DNA of 64,000 nucleotides from Zhengitettix transpicula (lineage: Eukaryota; Arthropoda; Insecta; Orthoptera; Tetrigidae). This document shows positions 24,654-36,510 of this stretch, piece by piece (the first letter of the stretch is position 1; every line of letters begins with the position of its first letter). Both the position numbers and the translations under genes were made by a program. The notes under the pieces are model-generated. The model did no database searches and was not told the origin of the DNA. It saw only the letters and a program-made list of their open reading frames with translations. The stretch spans positions 135,241,600 to 135,305,599 of the forward strand of contig CM073590.1 in NCBI GenBank assembly GCA_037074705.1. Direction: 5' to 3'.

Positions 24654-25894
24654 GACTAAACATTGTGTTAAAAGCTAACCCTAACCTCAAGATTCTTGTA
24701 CATTTTCATTCTTGTATGAAAGTTTCTCAATTTAAAATCAGGGTCAGTTCAGAAGCCAGACAAGGCAGATAGAAAACGTTTGAAATATAGTTCAATATAA
24801 ACGTGTTGAAGGGTCAAGTAACAGATACAATAAAACGATACAAAAATTTTGAAGAAAGAAAGATCCTGAAGCTAATGCGAGATTAGTCAGACTAGTACGA
24901 AAAAAAAAGATAATGAAATACTTTACAGCTTACCTTTGGAGAAACTATTAAAAAAAATTCATGCTATTCAAATCACGTTGTATAAGCTGAAAGAATTATT
25001 TAATGAATGCGTTGAACAAAGAAAACCTTACTGGAAGTAATTTTCAGACACAGGAATATAGAATAATTAATCTAAATATTTTGACATTCTTAGTGACAAA
25101 AAACCGTAGTTTCACCAATATCTAACAAAAATAGATATTTAAGAAGTGACAATTTACTACGTAAATATAGAATAGAAAAAATAAAATTGAATGAGCCTCA
25201 GGCGGAATTACATATTTTAGGTACGTTATGCGAATATAATGAAGTATCCTTTATTTATTAACGCTGAATATTGATACACATCAAGATTATTGGCACAAGT
25301 TTATGAAGAAAAAGCCTTCAAAGCATATGTAGCAACTGATTAAGTTTTATTATTAACGCCGCAGAGAATCACTAACATGCAACTTACTTGCAGCTATCTC
25401 CAAATAATGTAGTTAGACAATTTTTTTACAGTCCATAAATGGATTTATAAGTTTTTATTAAATCTTTTTTATAATTTTTAACTGATTACTTTAGCATTTT
25501 GGTTCCTTCTAAATTTGATTTGACACAGTAAAAATTAACTGTTGAAATAAAAAACATATTCTTACAGAAGTTATGAGACGCGGGTTTAGTGTAAGCAATC
25601 CGCAAGCCGTGAATTCCACTTTCTGATGGATGAGCTGGATTGAAAACATCAGAAGCTGAAACATTAAATGGTAATAGGTCAAGTACTAGTAAAATGAAAT
25701 AGACTTTACACATTTAAAATGATGAAACATTACTTACTTCTTTTCTCAAGGCAGGATCTTTACTTCTGCGGTATGCTTGATGTACTATTATGGCCGTCCT
25801 TTTCGACTGTAATAAAGTTCACTACACTTAAATATTTAAGAGCGCTGTAATTTGTAAATATAAGTTAAAAGGGAAGGTTTTGTAATATATATAT
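24654..25894. other. Unassigned; one minus-strand frame at 25486-25713
   Basis: The 75-codon minus frame starts with a hydrophobic stretch (FILLVLDLLPFNVSAS) that looks like a signal peptide, but no family is recognised. A short part (TACACTAAACCCGC) resembles sequence inside copy f (29380-29420). Confidence 0.35.
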
Positions 25895-26863
25895 TGTAAT
25901 ATTCAAATGGATGGGGTTAATTAAATTAAAGGAATGATTAATTTTAAAACATAAAATAAAATTTATTATCAACTTGAGGCTTTAAACTCAAAAACAAATA
26001 CAAACACAAATATTTATTTTATTTTGTGGCAACAAAAGATAATTACAAACAAAATTTGAGATCTGTTCTTTCAGGGCCTTACTGGGTTTGATAATGAACA
26101 CAAAAAAAATTATTTAAAATCTTATTAAGAAAACAGTTCACAATTTACCTAAACAATATGTCGATAGAATGAAAGAAATTAAAAAGTAAAGAAATTAACT
26201 TTGATTGACAATTAAAAGGGAACGAAATCTGACTTTATCCTTTAATTAGCGTTTACAATATTATTCAAAATTATGTTACTTACGGACCGTCGGTTTGGTA
26301 CCAGAACAATCAATTTTACCTCGTTCGGACACTTTTAAACTCTTTAATTATTTAATATCAGGCCTTGGTTTTCACTGATTCTACACTTCACTTTAAAATT
26401 TAGCAATATTGGCAGTATTCCGTTGATTGCTCCACAATAATTTACCAATGTTCTCCTGGATGAATTTTTCCACGACGATTTTGGAAAGTTCTATTCTGAC
26501 GAAAACTGCTCTTACTTTCCTATATTTACGCTGCAATACTTCCGTGAATGTTTTCTTTGTATTAATTCACAACTTTAACTAGTCTCTGCTCAAGGTATAT
26601 TACTTGTTCTGCTCCTCGTAATGTTTTTCCGCCAACTAACTATCCTAGTGCTGTAGACGTAAAACTGACTTGGACTTTCCTGGCTGGCTGTATACGTAAA
26701 ACTGACTGAGACTTTCGTGCGCGCAAACGCCATTTTTACATTTCGACAAAGCAGCCAAGCTCGCTTTTCTATTGTTGCTTTGTTCGATCAGACCGCTATA
26801 ATGGATTTATCAAACAATTCAAATTTTATGTCCAACCAATTAATGGCCTAATTAACTATTGCT

Positions 26864-26866
<3 letters not shown>
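25895..26866 (-). mobile_element. LTR-like element, copy c
   Basis: Ends TGTAATATTCAAATGG and TATTGCTACA, bordered by AT tracts. It contains CCTTACTGGGTTTGATAATG, the inverse of the CCCAGTAA block of plus-oriented copies. First of six abutting copies. Confidence 0.75.

Positions 26867-26908
<42 letters not shown>
26867..26908. repeat. (AT)n microsatellite
   Basis: About 20 AT units precisely separate copies c and d of the LTR-like family. Confidence 0.95.
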
Positions 26909-26909
<1 letters not shown>

Positions 26910-27896
26910 GTAGTAATTAAAAGAAAATAATTAATTAAGGACTCGCATTGCTGCCGGCATAAAAACACAAGTTGTATCCAGAAAGTGTCTGGATATATGT
27001 AACTTAACAGTTAAAACATTTAAAAACGGTATACAGGTTGCAGTCTGTGAGCAGATAACTACGTCAATCCAACGCTAACTATTTAGAGTTCTGAATCTAA
27101 CTTATATTTTCAAGTTAGACCACTTTCTTCAATTTTTGGGAGCCCAGGCAACTGCATCAAGCAGTTAACAAAATTTGGAACGTGTTAATAAGATTTGTTA
27201 AAACGAACAGTGAACCAAGCATTGCAAATCATTTTGACAAACTAAAAATGTTGATTAGATTCAGTATAAAATGGCCTGTCTATAAAGTGTAATAAGTGTG
27301 TGAGTGTGTGTGTGTGCACGAGCCAATTTCCTTGAATTCCGGAAACATTAAGCTAAAATTTCACAAAATTACTATCTGTAAACTCGTAAGTAAAGATATG
27401 ATCGTCAGATTTCCGATTTAGTTCAGATTTTAATTTCATGTCTCATATTTTGCATTGTAATAATCTTTTGATGAATTAATCACGTGATAAAATTTGATTG
27501 TTTAACAAGTATTTATTTATTGAAGGCCCAGTAATCGACCCTGAGAAATAGTCATGTTTTTATTGTAAAATATGAATTTGTAATGTAATTTAAATTATTT
27601 GACTTAATAACTTTTGTAAATTTAATTGTTTGTTCGTAGTAAATTTTAATTGTTTGTTTAAAATGCTGGTTTAACATTTCATATTATTGAACACCAAATT
27701 ACTATAAAAATTGTTTGCTCCAACGTGTAGTTTATTGAAATATCATTTAATTTCTATGTCATTAATAAAATTACCACAAATTAGCGTCGTCAACGTGGGG
27801 CTTTCTTGGTAAAAATTGATGGTCATTTTACATTTTTTGTTGGACGTCTGATTTTGTAAATTGAATAATTGTAGTGTAAAATGCGAAAACGCCACA
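26909..27896 (+). mobile_element. LTR-like element, copy d
   Basis: Starts TGTAGTAATTAAAAG, ends AAACGCCACA before ATATAT. Shares the CACTTTCTTCAATTTTTGGG block, a CCCAGTAATCGACCC block and CAACGTGGGGC near 27789. A (GT)n tract lies at 27297-27320. Confidence 0.7.
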
Positions 27897-27912
27897 ATAT
27901 ATATATGTATAT

Positions 27913-28858
27913 TGTAATGATTAATAAGATGGTGTTAATTAATAGGAATAATTAACACAATTATTATGTATTTAAAAATTTATTGTTGATAATTACACGT
28001 TATAAGCCCTGCTCTGCACGCCGAATTCCATCAATTTAACAAACAAATATTTCAAGTTATATTTTATTAATTCGTGGCGTTGTACGAAAATGTAGCTTTA
28101 TAATTTTACAATCAATTACGTTGTGGGTTTGATAGGAAGAGCAAATACAATGAACTAAAACATTAACAATCCAAACTCATTGAAGTTACCGGCATACAAT
28201 ATTAAGTACAAAAAGTAAAAGAAAACGAATGAAAAGAAAAACGCGAACGAAATCTGACTATACCCTTTAATTATCGTTTACAGTCATTAATAATTGTTTT
28301 GCACTCACGACAGTGCTACTGGTACCAGTTATGACTCTTGTATCTTGAAGTCAACACCCACTAAACAGGACATTATACACTGATTCTACTCAATAGATTT
28401 TGAACACACGGTAGTTGCTCTGGATATCTGCTATACTGGAACCTGGATTAGCTCACCCTCAGCCAGTTGCCGAACGTAGATCTCCTCAAAGTCTCTGTTG
28501 TCGAAAATTAGTTCTGTTTGTGAAGCAAAACTTCTGCTTCCAAACTGCGATTTTATGAGTCTCTCCGTCAAAACTGTTAACTTGCGTTTTATGTAAACTA
28601 TTATATCTCGCCGTTGGACTTCCTGGATAGCCCTATTCATAATTCTGGATCCGCAGACTTCTACTGTTTTTATTTCTCTATGTGGACCGAACTGCCATGT
28701 TCCAGTTCTCGACGCATACTGAGTTCTCTAAGCGCGCCGTTTCCAGTCTCCATATTTAACAATGAAAGACCCGCTGCGATTGTCGTCTTTAAGCACTCGT
28801 ACCGCCAACGATTAAATTATATTAAAAACAATTAATAGCCTGTATAATTGGTATTACA
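27913..28858 (-). mobile_element. LTR-like element, copy e
   Basis: Starts TGTAATGATTAATAAGATGG, ends TTGGTATTACA. Read on the minus strand it opens TGTAATACCAATTATACAGG, close to copies b, g and h. The minus frame at 28431-28640 is not recognised. Confidence 0.75.
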
Positions 28859-28898
28859 ATATATATGTGTATAATATATATATATATATATATATATT

Positions 28899-30097
28899 GT
28901 ATCAATTTACTTTATTTAAGATTTTCTGTCTTCAGTTCAGGAATACAAGTAATGTATTTCCGTTACGCCAATGTTTACGAACATTTAACGCTGGGTCAAA
29001 ATGTGTACCGAAGTAAAGGTATATACGCCTTGTGAAGTAAACACAGAAGGAAGTTGACAGTCGAAACGCAGTCGGGCGCCTGGACAGGTCAGCCAGTCGA
29101 GCGCCAGGGCAGAATTCAGTTGATTAGTCGAGCGCCAACCCGAGGGCAGTAAGGCAGTCTCAGTTGAGTGGCTGTTGGTGTTGTTAACGTTGTGTCGAGC
29201 GAAAGCTCAGTAGAGCGGCAGTCGAGTGAGCAGTGAAGTGAGCAGACTAAAGTTGGACATTCTGTCCGGGTGCGTCGGTTTTTTGGTCACTGTTTTTGTT
29301 TGAGTGTGAAGTCATTCTGATCCTGGGCAATTTTCTGCGTTGTAGTTGATCCGACTTGTATTTTTCTGAAGAACGTTGTTTTTGCATGCGGATTTAGTAT
29401 AACTAATCTCACTCGAGGTTTAGATAAACTTGCTAAAGGTTCGTAAAAGGCCACGGGAGATGGTAATCTTGTGGAATGCCGTCTATCTATGATAGCTCTG
29501 CCAACAAATCCTATCTCCACACTTCCTATGGTGGCACTGGGCAATACAGCTTTCTGTTGAAAAGTGAAGAAGGGTGTTTAATTTAAGGTTGTGATATTTT
29601 CTCGCCGTCTAGAAGACGCATTAAAATTGATTCCTGAACTCCAAAGTTTGTTCCGAACATTAACAGACTGCGAAGTCACAAGCATACGTTTAGGTGTGCT
29701 GGGTCACTTTTTGTATAGTTTTAGTTGTGCATAATAATTAAGCGTTAGATTTATATAATAAACATTGTAAAACGTTCAATGGTTTTCTGTTTTCATTTTG
29801 CAAATTCCTATATTTTATTGGAGGCACTTAGACGACTAATCGATGTAAGAAATTGTTTATCTCATTATTTGGTACCTCAAATGTGAGGCTATACTTCTCA
29901 GTAGATAGTGTTTACAATAATTTGGCACCACAACATGGGACATGTAAATTTTAACTGTATAACTATAGTTATTATAATTTGGTGCTCCAACGTGCGGCTT
30001 ATCTTTATTTTCATTTTGTTCATTTTGATTATTATAAATTGGCGCCCAACGCGGGGCATTTTGTTAAGTTCTCTAATAATTTCCTTTGATTAATTTG
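28899..30097 (+). mobile_element. LTR-like element, copy f, with iterated PBS-like motifs
   Basis: Begins TGTATCAATTTACTTT after an AT tract (28859-28898). The right edge is set by the AT tract at about 30098. It holds GTCGAGCGCCA-type repeats at 29060-29240 and four TTGG(C/T)xCC(C)AACGTGGGGC-type motifs at 29868, 29921, 29978 and 30039. An 85-codon minus frame (29287-29544) is unexplained. Confidence 0.65.
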
Positions 30098-30111
30098 ATT
30101 ATATATATATA

Positions 30112-31133
30112 TTGTAATAATTAATAACAGTGATTTATTTAAATCGGCCCACGTTGAGTCGCCAAAAATGTAGTGAACTAATAGATAGATATAATTAATT
30201 GAATTGCCCCACGTTGTGGAAGCCAAAATGTTATGAATAAATTGAAGCTTATAATTAATAAAATTTTAACAAAAGATTATTTACTTAATGTTACAATTAA
30301 TTTGCCCTACGTTGGCAAGCCGAAATTTAATTTAACAAATAAATATTTTCTTTATAACTTGTTGGGCCTTCTAAATAAAATAAAACCTTTATTGAATATA
30401 AATTTACGACATTTTCTCGGTGGTTAAATACACTTAAATCTCAAAGTTAAGCAATTTGATAACACTGCTCTCAGGATCGTTTACTTGGGCTTGATAAGTA
30501 AAGAACAATAAAAAAAATGATTAACAATCCAAAACCAAAATGAGACGAACAAAATCTGATGAATACTTTTAACTACCGTTTACAAACTTAATTAATTTCG
30601 TTTCTACTTACGAAATGTCCTGCTGGTACCAGACTTAGTTTCGGGGCTTGGGGACACTATTATCACTAAAAGGTCACGAATCACAGATTCTACACTTGAT
30701 GGTCAAACACACGGTCGTAGTTATTGGATTTTCCTCCGGGAACTCGGTCTGCTTCACCTCCGGGTCATCAGCCAGACTTATTGTTACTCAACGTTTTGTG
30801 TGGAAAAATGTTGATTTAGGTACGCGTATGAATCTGAATGTGGCGCTAAATATTTGATTCTGCTTTGCGGTTTTTTTACAATGTATCTGTCTGTCCAGAC
30901 TTTATACTTGGATTTTAAAACTTAAAACATCCCCGGTTGAATTTTTAAACTTGGGCTACGCTGATCGCCACTCTCGAAATTTTGACTTCTTCTCCCTCCT
31001 ACGATTTCAGACAGACTGGCCTCAGAAAGCGCTCGCAGCCCACAAACAAAGACCGCCGACACACTGTTGTCTTTGAAAATGTAACCGCTAAACAATCCAA
31101 TTATTTAAATAATTACTGGCCTCTAATTAGTAT
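30112..31133 (-). mobile_element. LTR-like element, copy g
   Basis: Starts TGTAATAATTAATAACAG, ends TTAGTATTACA. On the minus strand it opens TGTAATACTAATTAGAGGCC, nearly the start of copy h. CCCACGTTG-type motifs lie at 30148, 30208 and 30305. Confidence 0.75.
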
Positions 31134-31142
31134 TACACTATA

Positions 31143-32370
31143 TTGTAATACTAATTAAGAAGGCAATTAATTATTTAAATTACAATGTTTTGTTTATCGG
31201 GTTTAATCTCAAAGGACGGAGTGACAGCGGGTTTTGTTGATATTAAGTTAGAGAGACCAGGGATTGTTTGGTTTATAATATGTGATTGACAGCGGAACTG
31301 GATATCAGAGAATGAAGAAAGAACTTGGGAATGGCGAGCGTGGGAAAGCCAAGAGTTGGTGTTTTGTCTGGCGAGGGAGAAGGATGTGGACGGAGTTTTA
31401 GTTTGTGTCTGGTTGGCGAAGGAGGTGGTTGGTGAAAGGCTGGCGAGGAAGTAGTTGGATGTCAGATCGCAAGGGAGAAGGATGTGGAAGTAGTTATGTG
31501 TTATATCGCAAGGGAGAAGGATGTGGAAGTAGTTGGATGCCAGAGCTTGAGGGAGAAAGATGTGGATGGAGAGTTAGTTGGATGGTAATCGTCAAAGAAA
31601 GAGGAAGCCTTGGGACGATAGGAAAAGAAAAGTTATAAAGCATTGTAAAGAGTCTATCTACATAGTCAGACTTAGAAAGAAACATTATTGTGAGATCTAT
31701 AGTTTGAAGAATTCTGCAGCAGATAAAATAACTCTGCTATTTTGTTGGATCTTGGGTGTTTGCGGAAATGGTGACTGATTGACTGGTGGCTGCGGGCGAA
31801 ACAGCGGTGGACCATTGGAGAGGAGTCTGGAGTTTCAAGCTGGGAACGGATTAATGTGTGTGTGATGGTGAAAGTGAATGTGCAATTTTATGCACATAAT
31901 GACGTTTTAGTGAAGTGTGTTCCCAAGATTTGAAATCATTATGCCTGGTTCAAAAAGGACAGTCGTAAGTACGAATTAAAATAATGAATGTTTTGTAAAC
32001 AGTAAATTATAGGTAACAGTCAGATTTCGTTTATTTTCATTCCATATTCAGAGAGTTTCAAATTGTTTAAATTGTAAATTCTTTAATTGTAATCTTGATT
32101 TGTTTCTTACTATCGATCCCAGTAAAGACCCTGAGATTAAGAGTAATTAGATTTCTTTGTGAAATATAAAATTTGAAACCTTGAAGAATAAATTTGTTTA
32201 AATAATAATTAATAATTTTTTAATTAAAGCCCATCTTGTAGATTATTAAGTTATTGGTTCCACAACGTGGGAAAATTTTATTTAAATTAAATATTCAGTT
32301 GTTCATTATATTTTGACGACTACAACGTGTTGACAAGTTATTATTTAATTTTTTAAATGTAATATTTTTT
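31143..32370 (+). mobile_element. LTR-like element, copy h
   Basis: Starts TGTAATACTAATTAAGAAGG directly after the palindromic junction with copy g. It contains GATCCCAGTAAAGACCC (32117-32133) and CCACAACGTGGG (32274-32285), and ends in an AT tract. It carries the 39-bp minisatellite listed separately. Confidence 0.75.
31365..31600 (+). repeat. 39-bp minisatellite inside copy h
   Basis: Units of the form CGCAAGGGAGAAGGATGTGG plus AAGTAGTTGGATG and a variable tail repeat every 39 bp, best at 31468-31546. The period is 13 codons and one frame reads RKGEGCGSS repeatedly. This is probably incidental. Confidence 0.8.
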
Positions 32371-32379
32371 ATTATTATA

Positions 32380-33400
32380 ATATATATATATATATCAATA
32401 AGAGTTTCAGATAATAGCAACATTGCTTGAAAATTGTACAATGCTGTAAAAGCCGTTCTCAGAAGAGGACATCTGAACTTTACTATATTGCAAAAACAAA
32501 TGCTAGAGGGTCCTTTTTAATATACGATAAAGTAATATTATTTATTACATTTCGCTTTCATTGTGTTTTAAAGTTCTGGCACTTTTACTTCATTCAATTG
32601 AATATTTATATCTGATTTTAGGGATCACACTATGTTAATTCTATCTTTTTGAAAGATATAATAATATTCGAATATGAAAAAGAGCTATAATTACCATTAC
32701 TAATACTAATAACTTATAGAAGAAACAGGAAATTATAGTAGAACTATGATAATAAACGTAATAGGAACATTAAATGTTATTCATTATTAACTTGATCGAA
32801 GCATATCGAGATTTTGAGTAAATATAGTTTTTAAATAATCGACTTACATATATCAACATGTTTAAATATGGTCATGTCGCACAAGTTAAAAAATTAATTT
32901 AGGACCCTGAATATTAATTATGTAGACATTTTTCAACAACAATTAGATAATTTGAATCTTTCTAATAGCATTATTTTAGGTCGTATTAATAAAACGGTCG
33001 GTACTGAACGGACAATACAGAGGTTACATATGTTACAATTGAATTATTGAGATATTACATAGTTCATTATCTTCATAAGTTGATTCTCGTATCAAGAATT
33101 CCGATAGATTTACCAATTGACCAAGGTATTTGTTATTTAGATGCATAAAACAAGTTGGTGTGTATATACAATTAATTTTAGGCCTACATATAATCTTGTT
33201 TTAATGTATTTTTTAAATTGTAAAGTACAATATGTTATTAGTACACTTGTTCTATTTTAGATTGAAGAATGTAATTATATAGCTTATATACTCATTTTTT
33301 AGGTTTCAACACATAAAAAAATAAAAAGCTATGGCTATGTTTTCAAGAAATAGAAGATGTAACAAAGCACTAGCAAAATGAAGTAGAAGCAAATTACTCA
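32380..33400. other. Unassigned AT-rich stretch
   Basis: No frame with a recognisable domain. Probably decayed repeat leading into the LINE at 33420. Confidence 0.4.
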
Positions 33401-33419
33401 ATCTCGAAAGATTCGTAAG

Positions 33420-33800
33420 AATTTAGAATTTCAGCCGAATCATGATGAAACTTTGGCTGTTCATCAGCAGCAAGAATTATGCTAAGCTCTATAAATATAG
33501 GCCTGCTATTCGTGCTTTGAGTCTAGAACGTAATTCTGAATGCAATGCCGTTGAATTGTTAACGTAACAGTCTAACATAAATATAGTAATATTGTGCATT
33601 TATAGACAACCAAATTATGAAAATTTTCTTCATCATCTAGACACAGTTCTTCAGAAAGCTGATGCGTGAAACGTACAATATTTCGGGCGATATTTACACA
33701 AACTTTTGGAAGAAGTTGCAGCTTCATAGCTTAGTAAATTAATTTGGTATTTCACGGGATAAACTCTGCTTTTTGAACAAACTCAAGTATTAAAACCGCG
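33420..33800 (+). pseudogene. LINE endonuclease-domain remnant
   Basis: IVILCIYRQPNYENFLHHLD (about 33590-33650) matches the CIYRSP...F...LD block of AP-type endonucleases of jockey-like LINEs. The expected CGDIN block downstream is decayed. It is probably the same LINE as the RT piece at 34930-35460, with a mariner between them. Confidence 0.7.
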
Positions 33801-33913
33801 TCCCTTCAATTAATTATATCCAAACTTACTGACGTATTTAGAATAAAGTGTTCGTGCCCGGAGAAACCATAGTAATACAAAATGCAAAGCAAGTGTTGAT
33901 AACAAAATAAATG

Positions 33914-34471
33914 TACGAGGGTGGTGTAATAAGTAATGCCTCTAATTCTTCTTTCTCCTTAAATAAGTAAGTTATGTGAAAATTTTGAATTTGACGCGAT
34001 TCCTCAAATATTCTTCTCCAATGCACTGCAGTAACAACTTCCTCAGTCAACTGGAGCACCCTTTTGCAAAATGGCTGACAATGACGTAAGTATTAGACAG
34101 CGATCTGTAATGAATTAATAAGGTGAAACGTCCATTCGCATTCATGAAAGGCTGAAATTTGTGTAGGGTGAATAAACAGTGGATGACAGCACTGTTCGGC
34201 GATGGATTCGTCGCTGTAACAAAGTTGAAGGGCAAAAACCGATGGCTGTTGAAAAGCGAAGCGGCAGACCGGTTACTGCAGTGACTCCACAGCAGAGAAA
34301 TACATGCCCTTGTTAAAAGGTCGATAAAAACTGTGTAAAAAGACGGAGACTATATTGAAAAGTGGAAATTAAATAATTAATGTTGTGGGTTTATGCTGTG
34401 TAAATTGCATTTAATCTTGACAAATATAAGCGAAAAAAATAGGAGTCAGTACTTATTGACTCACCATCGTA
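33914..34471 (+). mobile_element. Internally deleted mariner with both terminal repeats
   Basis: The left end TACGAGGGTGGTGTAATAAG and the right end (inverse of TACGATGGTGAGTCAATAAG) are terminal inverted repeats. From 34071 the sequence reads MADNDVSIRQRS, IRIHERLKF, VDDSTVRRWI and EKRSGRPVTAVTP, the mariner N-terminal helix-turn-helix region. It then jumps to DGDYIEK, the C-terminus, so the catalytic DDD core is gone. It is a non-autonomous derivative of about 558 bp. Confidence 0.85.
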
Positions 34472-34751
34472 ATTTGGAATGTGATCCTAAATGTGTCTGA
34501 CAAAGGTATCAGCAATCAAAAAGAAATTATTTTTGCACACCGGAGTAAATTTTGTACGTTTTCCGCATTAGGTTTCTAGAAGATCTTTTCAGGTAGAGAA
34601 GCGGCTTGCAAATTAAACTCGTCTTTCGTATTTTTATTGATTTATTTACAGTCGCATCATCTTCTCGGGTCATTAGCGACTCATGATGGGTATTCAAATT
34701 TGTCTTGTCGGGGGATTAATTGACGAGTTTCTCTCACGCACACAAACATCC

Positions 34752-34826
34752 ATGTCCTCGACGGGATTCGAACACGAGGCCTCTGTAATGTGAGGCAGTC
34801 ACGCTGACTCCAAAACCACAGGAGGT
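34752..34826 (-). repeat. tRNA-Val-like SINE head, copy 2
   Basis: The minus strand shares GCCTCACATTACAGAGG with the copy at 1487-1563 and has a B box GTGTTCGAATCCC. The tail towards 34680 holds GTCGCATCATCTTCTCGGG-type sequence. Confidence 0.65.
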
Positions 34827-34929
34827 CCATACGTGTTACTACCCTTCTTGTGAAAGATAGGTCAGCCTATATTCACAACTATATATACAAATTCTTGCAG
34901 AACTCTGTTCCAGTAGTTCAAAATAGTAT

Positions 34930-35460
34930 ATTTATTGTTATTTGAATAAATATCCCGTCAGAAACTTGAAGTTTCCCCAAGCAGCATATATATATGAAAT
35001 AACAAGCAAAATGGTAAAAGAATGTGCCGATTCGTTCGCATTACCACTTCAACTCATATTTAACAAATGTATTGAAACTCGAATATTTTCCGATTCTCAG
35101 AAAATCGCGAAAGTTGTTCAAGAAAGGTTCACTATCCAACCAATTAAATATATAATATATATTATATTAAATAAAAATTATATGACCATTTCTCTGCGTC
35201 CTATTTTTTCCCGAAATATTCGAAAAAATAATTCGCATAACATTACTTGATTTCTTGAGAAAATATATTATTTTAACTTTCTTACAACATGGTTTCCTAT
35301 ACAAATACTGCAATTACGATCTGTATAAGGTATTCGACACGGTTGATCATATAATTTTACAGAAAGTTAAAATATGATGGAATACAGAGAAGCGACTTGT
35401 TTATCCTAAGATAATAACTTAAAACGCGTTAACAAAAGGTTGAAACTAAAGATGGACATA
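34930..35460 (+). pseudogene. Jockey-like LINE reverse transcriptase fragment 3
   Basis: In shifting frames it reads SSKMVKECADS-like, LQLIFNKCIETRIFSDSQKI, PISLRPIFS-like, EKIIR, FLQHGF and DTVDHIIL. These are the ordered N-terminal RT motifs (FNxSLxxGxFP..., YRPISLL, FDxVxH). It stops before YADD. Confidence 0.8.
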
Positions 35461-35489
35461 TTCATTTATCGTTACTTTAAGGGAGATAC

Positions 35490-35815
35490 TCCCTGTTCCT
35501 TAATGGGGTCAAAAATGCTTTTGGTACCGGAATGCAGTACATAATAATTACGGAAATTATGACTTCGTATGGACCAAAAATTGTAACGGAATCACAAGTG
35601 ACTTTAAGGGAGTCAAAAATACTCCCGGTACGTTAAGAGTAAAAAATAATCCCGGTATCTTATTAGAGAAAATTGTACCCTTAGTTCTGTCAGTTAGTCG
35701 AAAATTCTCCTAGTATTATAAAGGAGGAAAAAAAACTCCCCAGTATAGTAAGTAAAAATACTTCTAGTACATGTAAAGAGTCAAGATAAGTCCTGGTGTG
35801 GTAGTAAAAAATACT
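35490..35815. repeat. 28-32 bp minisatellite, second locus
   Basis: Units AGGGAGTCAAAAATACTCCC plus GGTACGTTA match those at 7915-9510. Confidence 0.85.
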
Positions 35816-36059
35816 CAACAAATGACGGTCATTGTTGATCTTATTAAATCGAAAATGATGGAGTTGACACAGATATAGACTATTTTAAACGAATCATTCC
35901 CATCTCATCCTTACTCCACTTCACTATGCGGAACGTTAACTTAATCGGTATGGTGAGACTCAGCATTACTCTCAACGAGCGCCAAAATGATAGAATCCAC
36001 ATTCATTTTTGTTGTTTTCTCATTATTTCGTGTAACCCCTTTTCACCCGAACACATGGG

Positions 36060-36235
36060 GGTTAATTTTAAGTTATCTGACATGGTTATTATGAAAAATT
36101 TACGTATGATTGAAAATAATGAATAATTCAGACAAAAAAGTGATAATATTAATATCACACAACGTTTCTGTGATCCTTGTTCCTTTCCTCAGGTGCGAAG
36201 AAGAGTCTAGAACGACACAACTGAAATTGTCAGTT
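36060..36235 (+). repeat. Dispersed repeat X, copy 2
   Basis: Shares GATTGAAAATAATGAATAA and CAGACAAAAAAGTGATAATA with copy 1, and the ATCTGACAT-to-ACGT end with copy 3 at 46612-46776. Confidence 0.8.
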
Positions 36236-36239
36236 TGAT

Positions 36240-36510
36240 TACTGCCAGAACTAAACTCAGCGATTTCCATAACTCCGGATTCGACACAAATCTCCGTTGT
36301 TTTTTTATATTAATTTTATTTAACGCCCCTCCATCCCTACCGCTATGAGTGTTCCCCTACAATGCTCTTAGGGGTCGAAATTATACTATAATACATCGGA
36401 AAGTCACTATCAATCTCACTGACTCCGAAAATTATTTAGCGACGCTATTATTGGCCGTTTTCACCCCCGCTCGTAGGGCGTAGTAGTAAAATATTAACCC
36501 CAAAAGTGCG
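36240..36510 (+). repeat. Single CTATCAATCTCACTGAC family unit
   Basis: Contains ACTCAGCGATTTCCATAAC, a C-rich run, and a piece at 36377-36435 nearly identical over about 53 bp to the 3' end of the LINE at 48640-49960. Confidence 0.85.

Noticed and set aside
31405..31778. RKGEGCGSS repeat protein gene
   Set aside because: The 13-residue periodicity follows from a 39-bp minisatellite inside a non-coding LTR-like element, and an antisense frame is also open.
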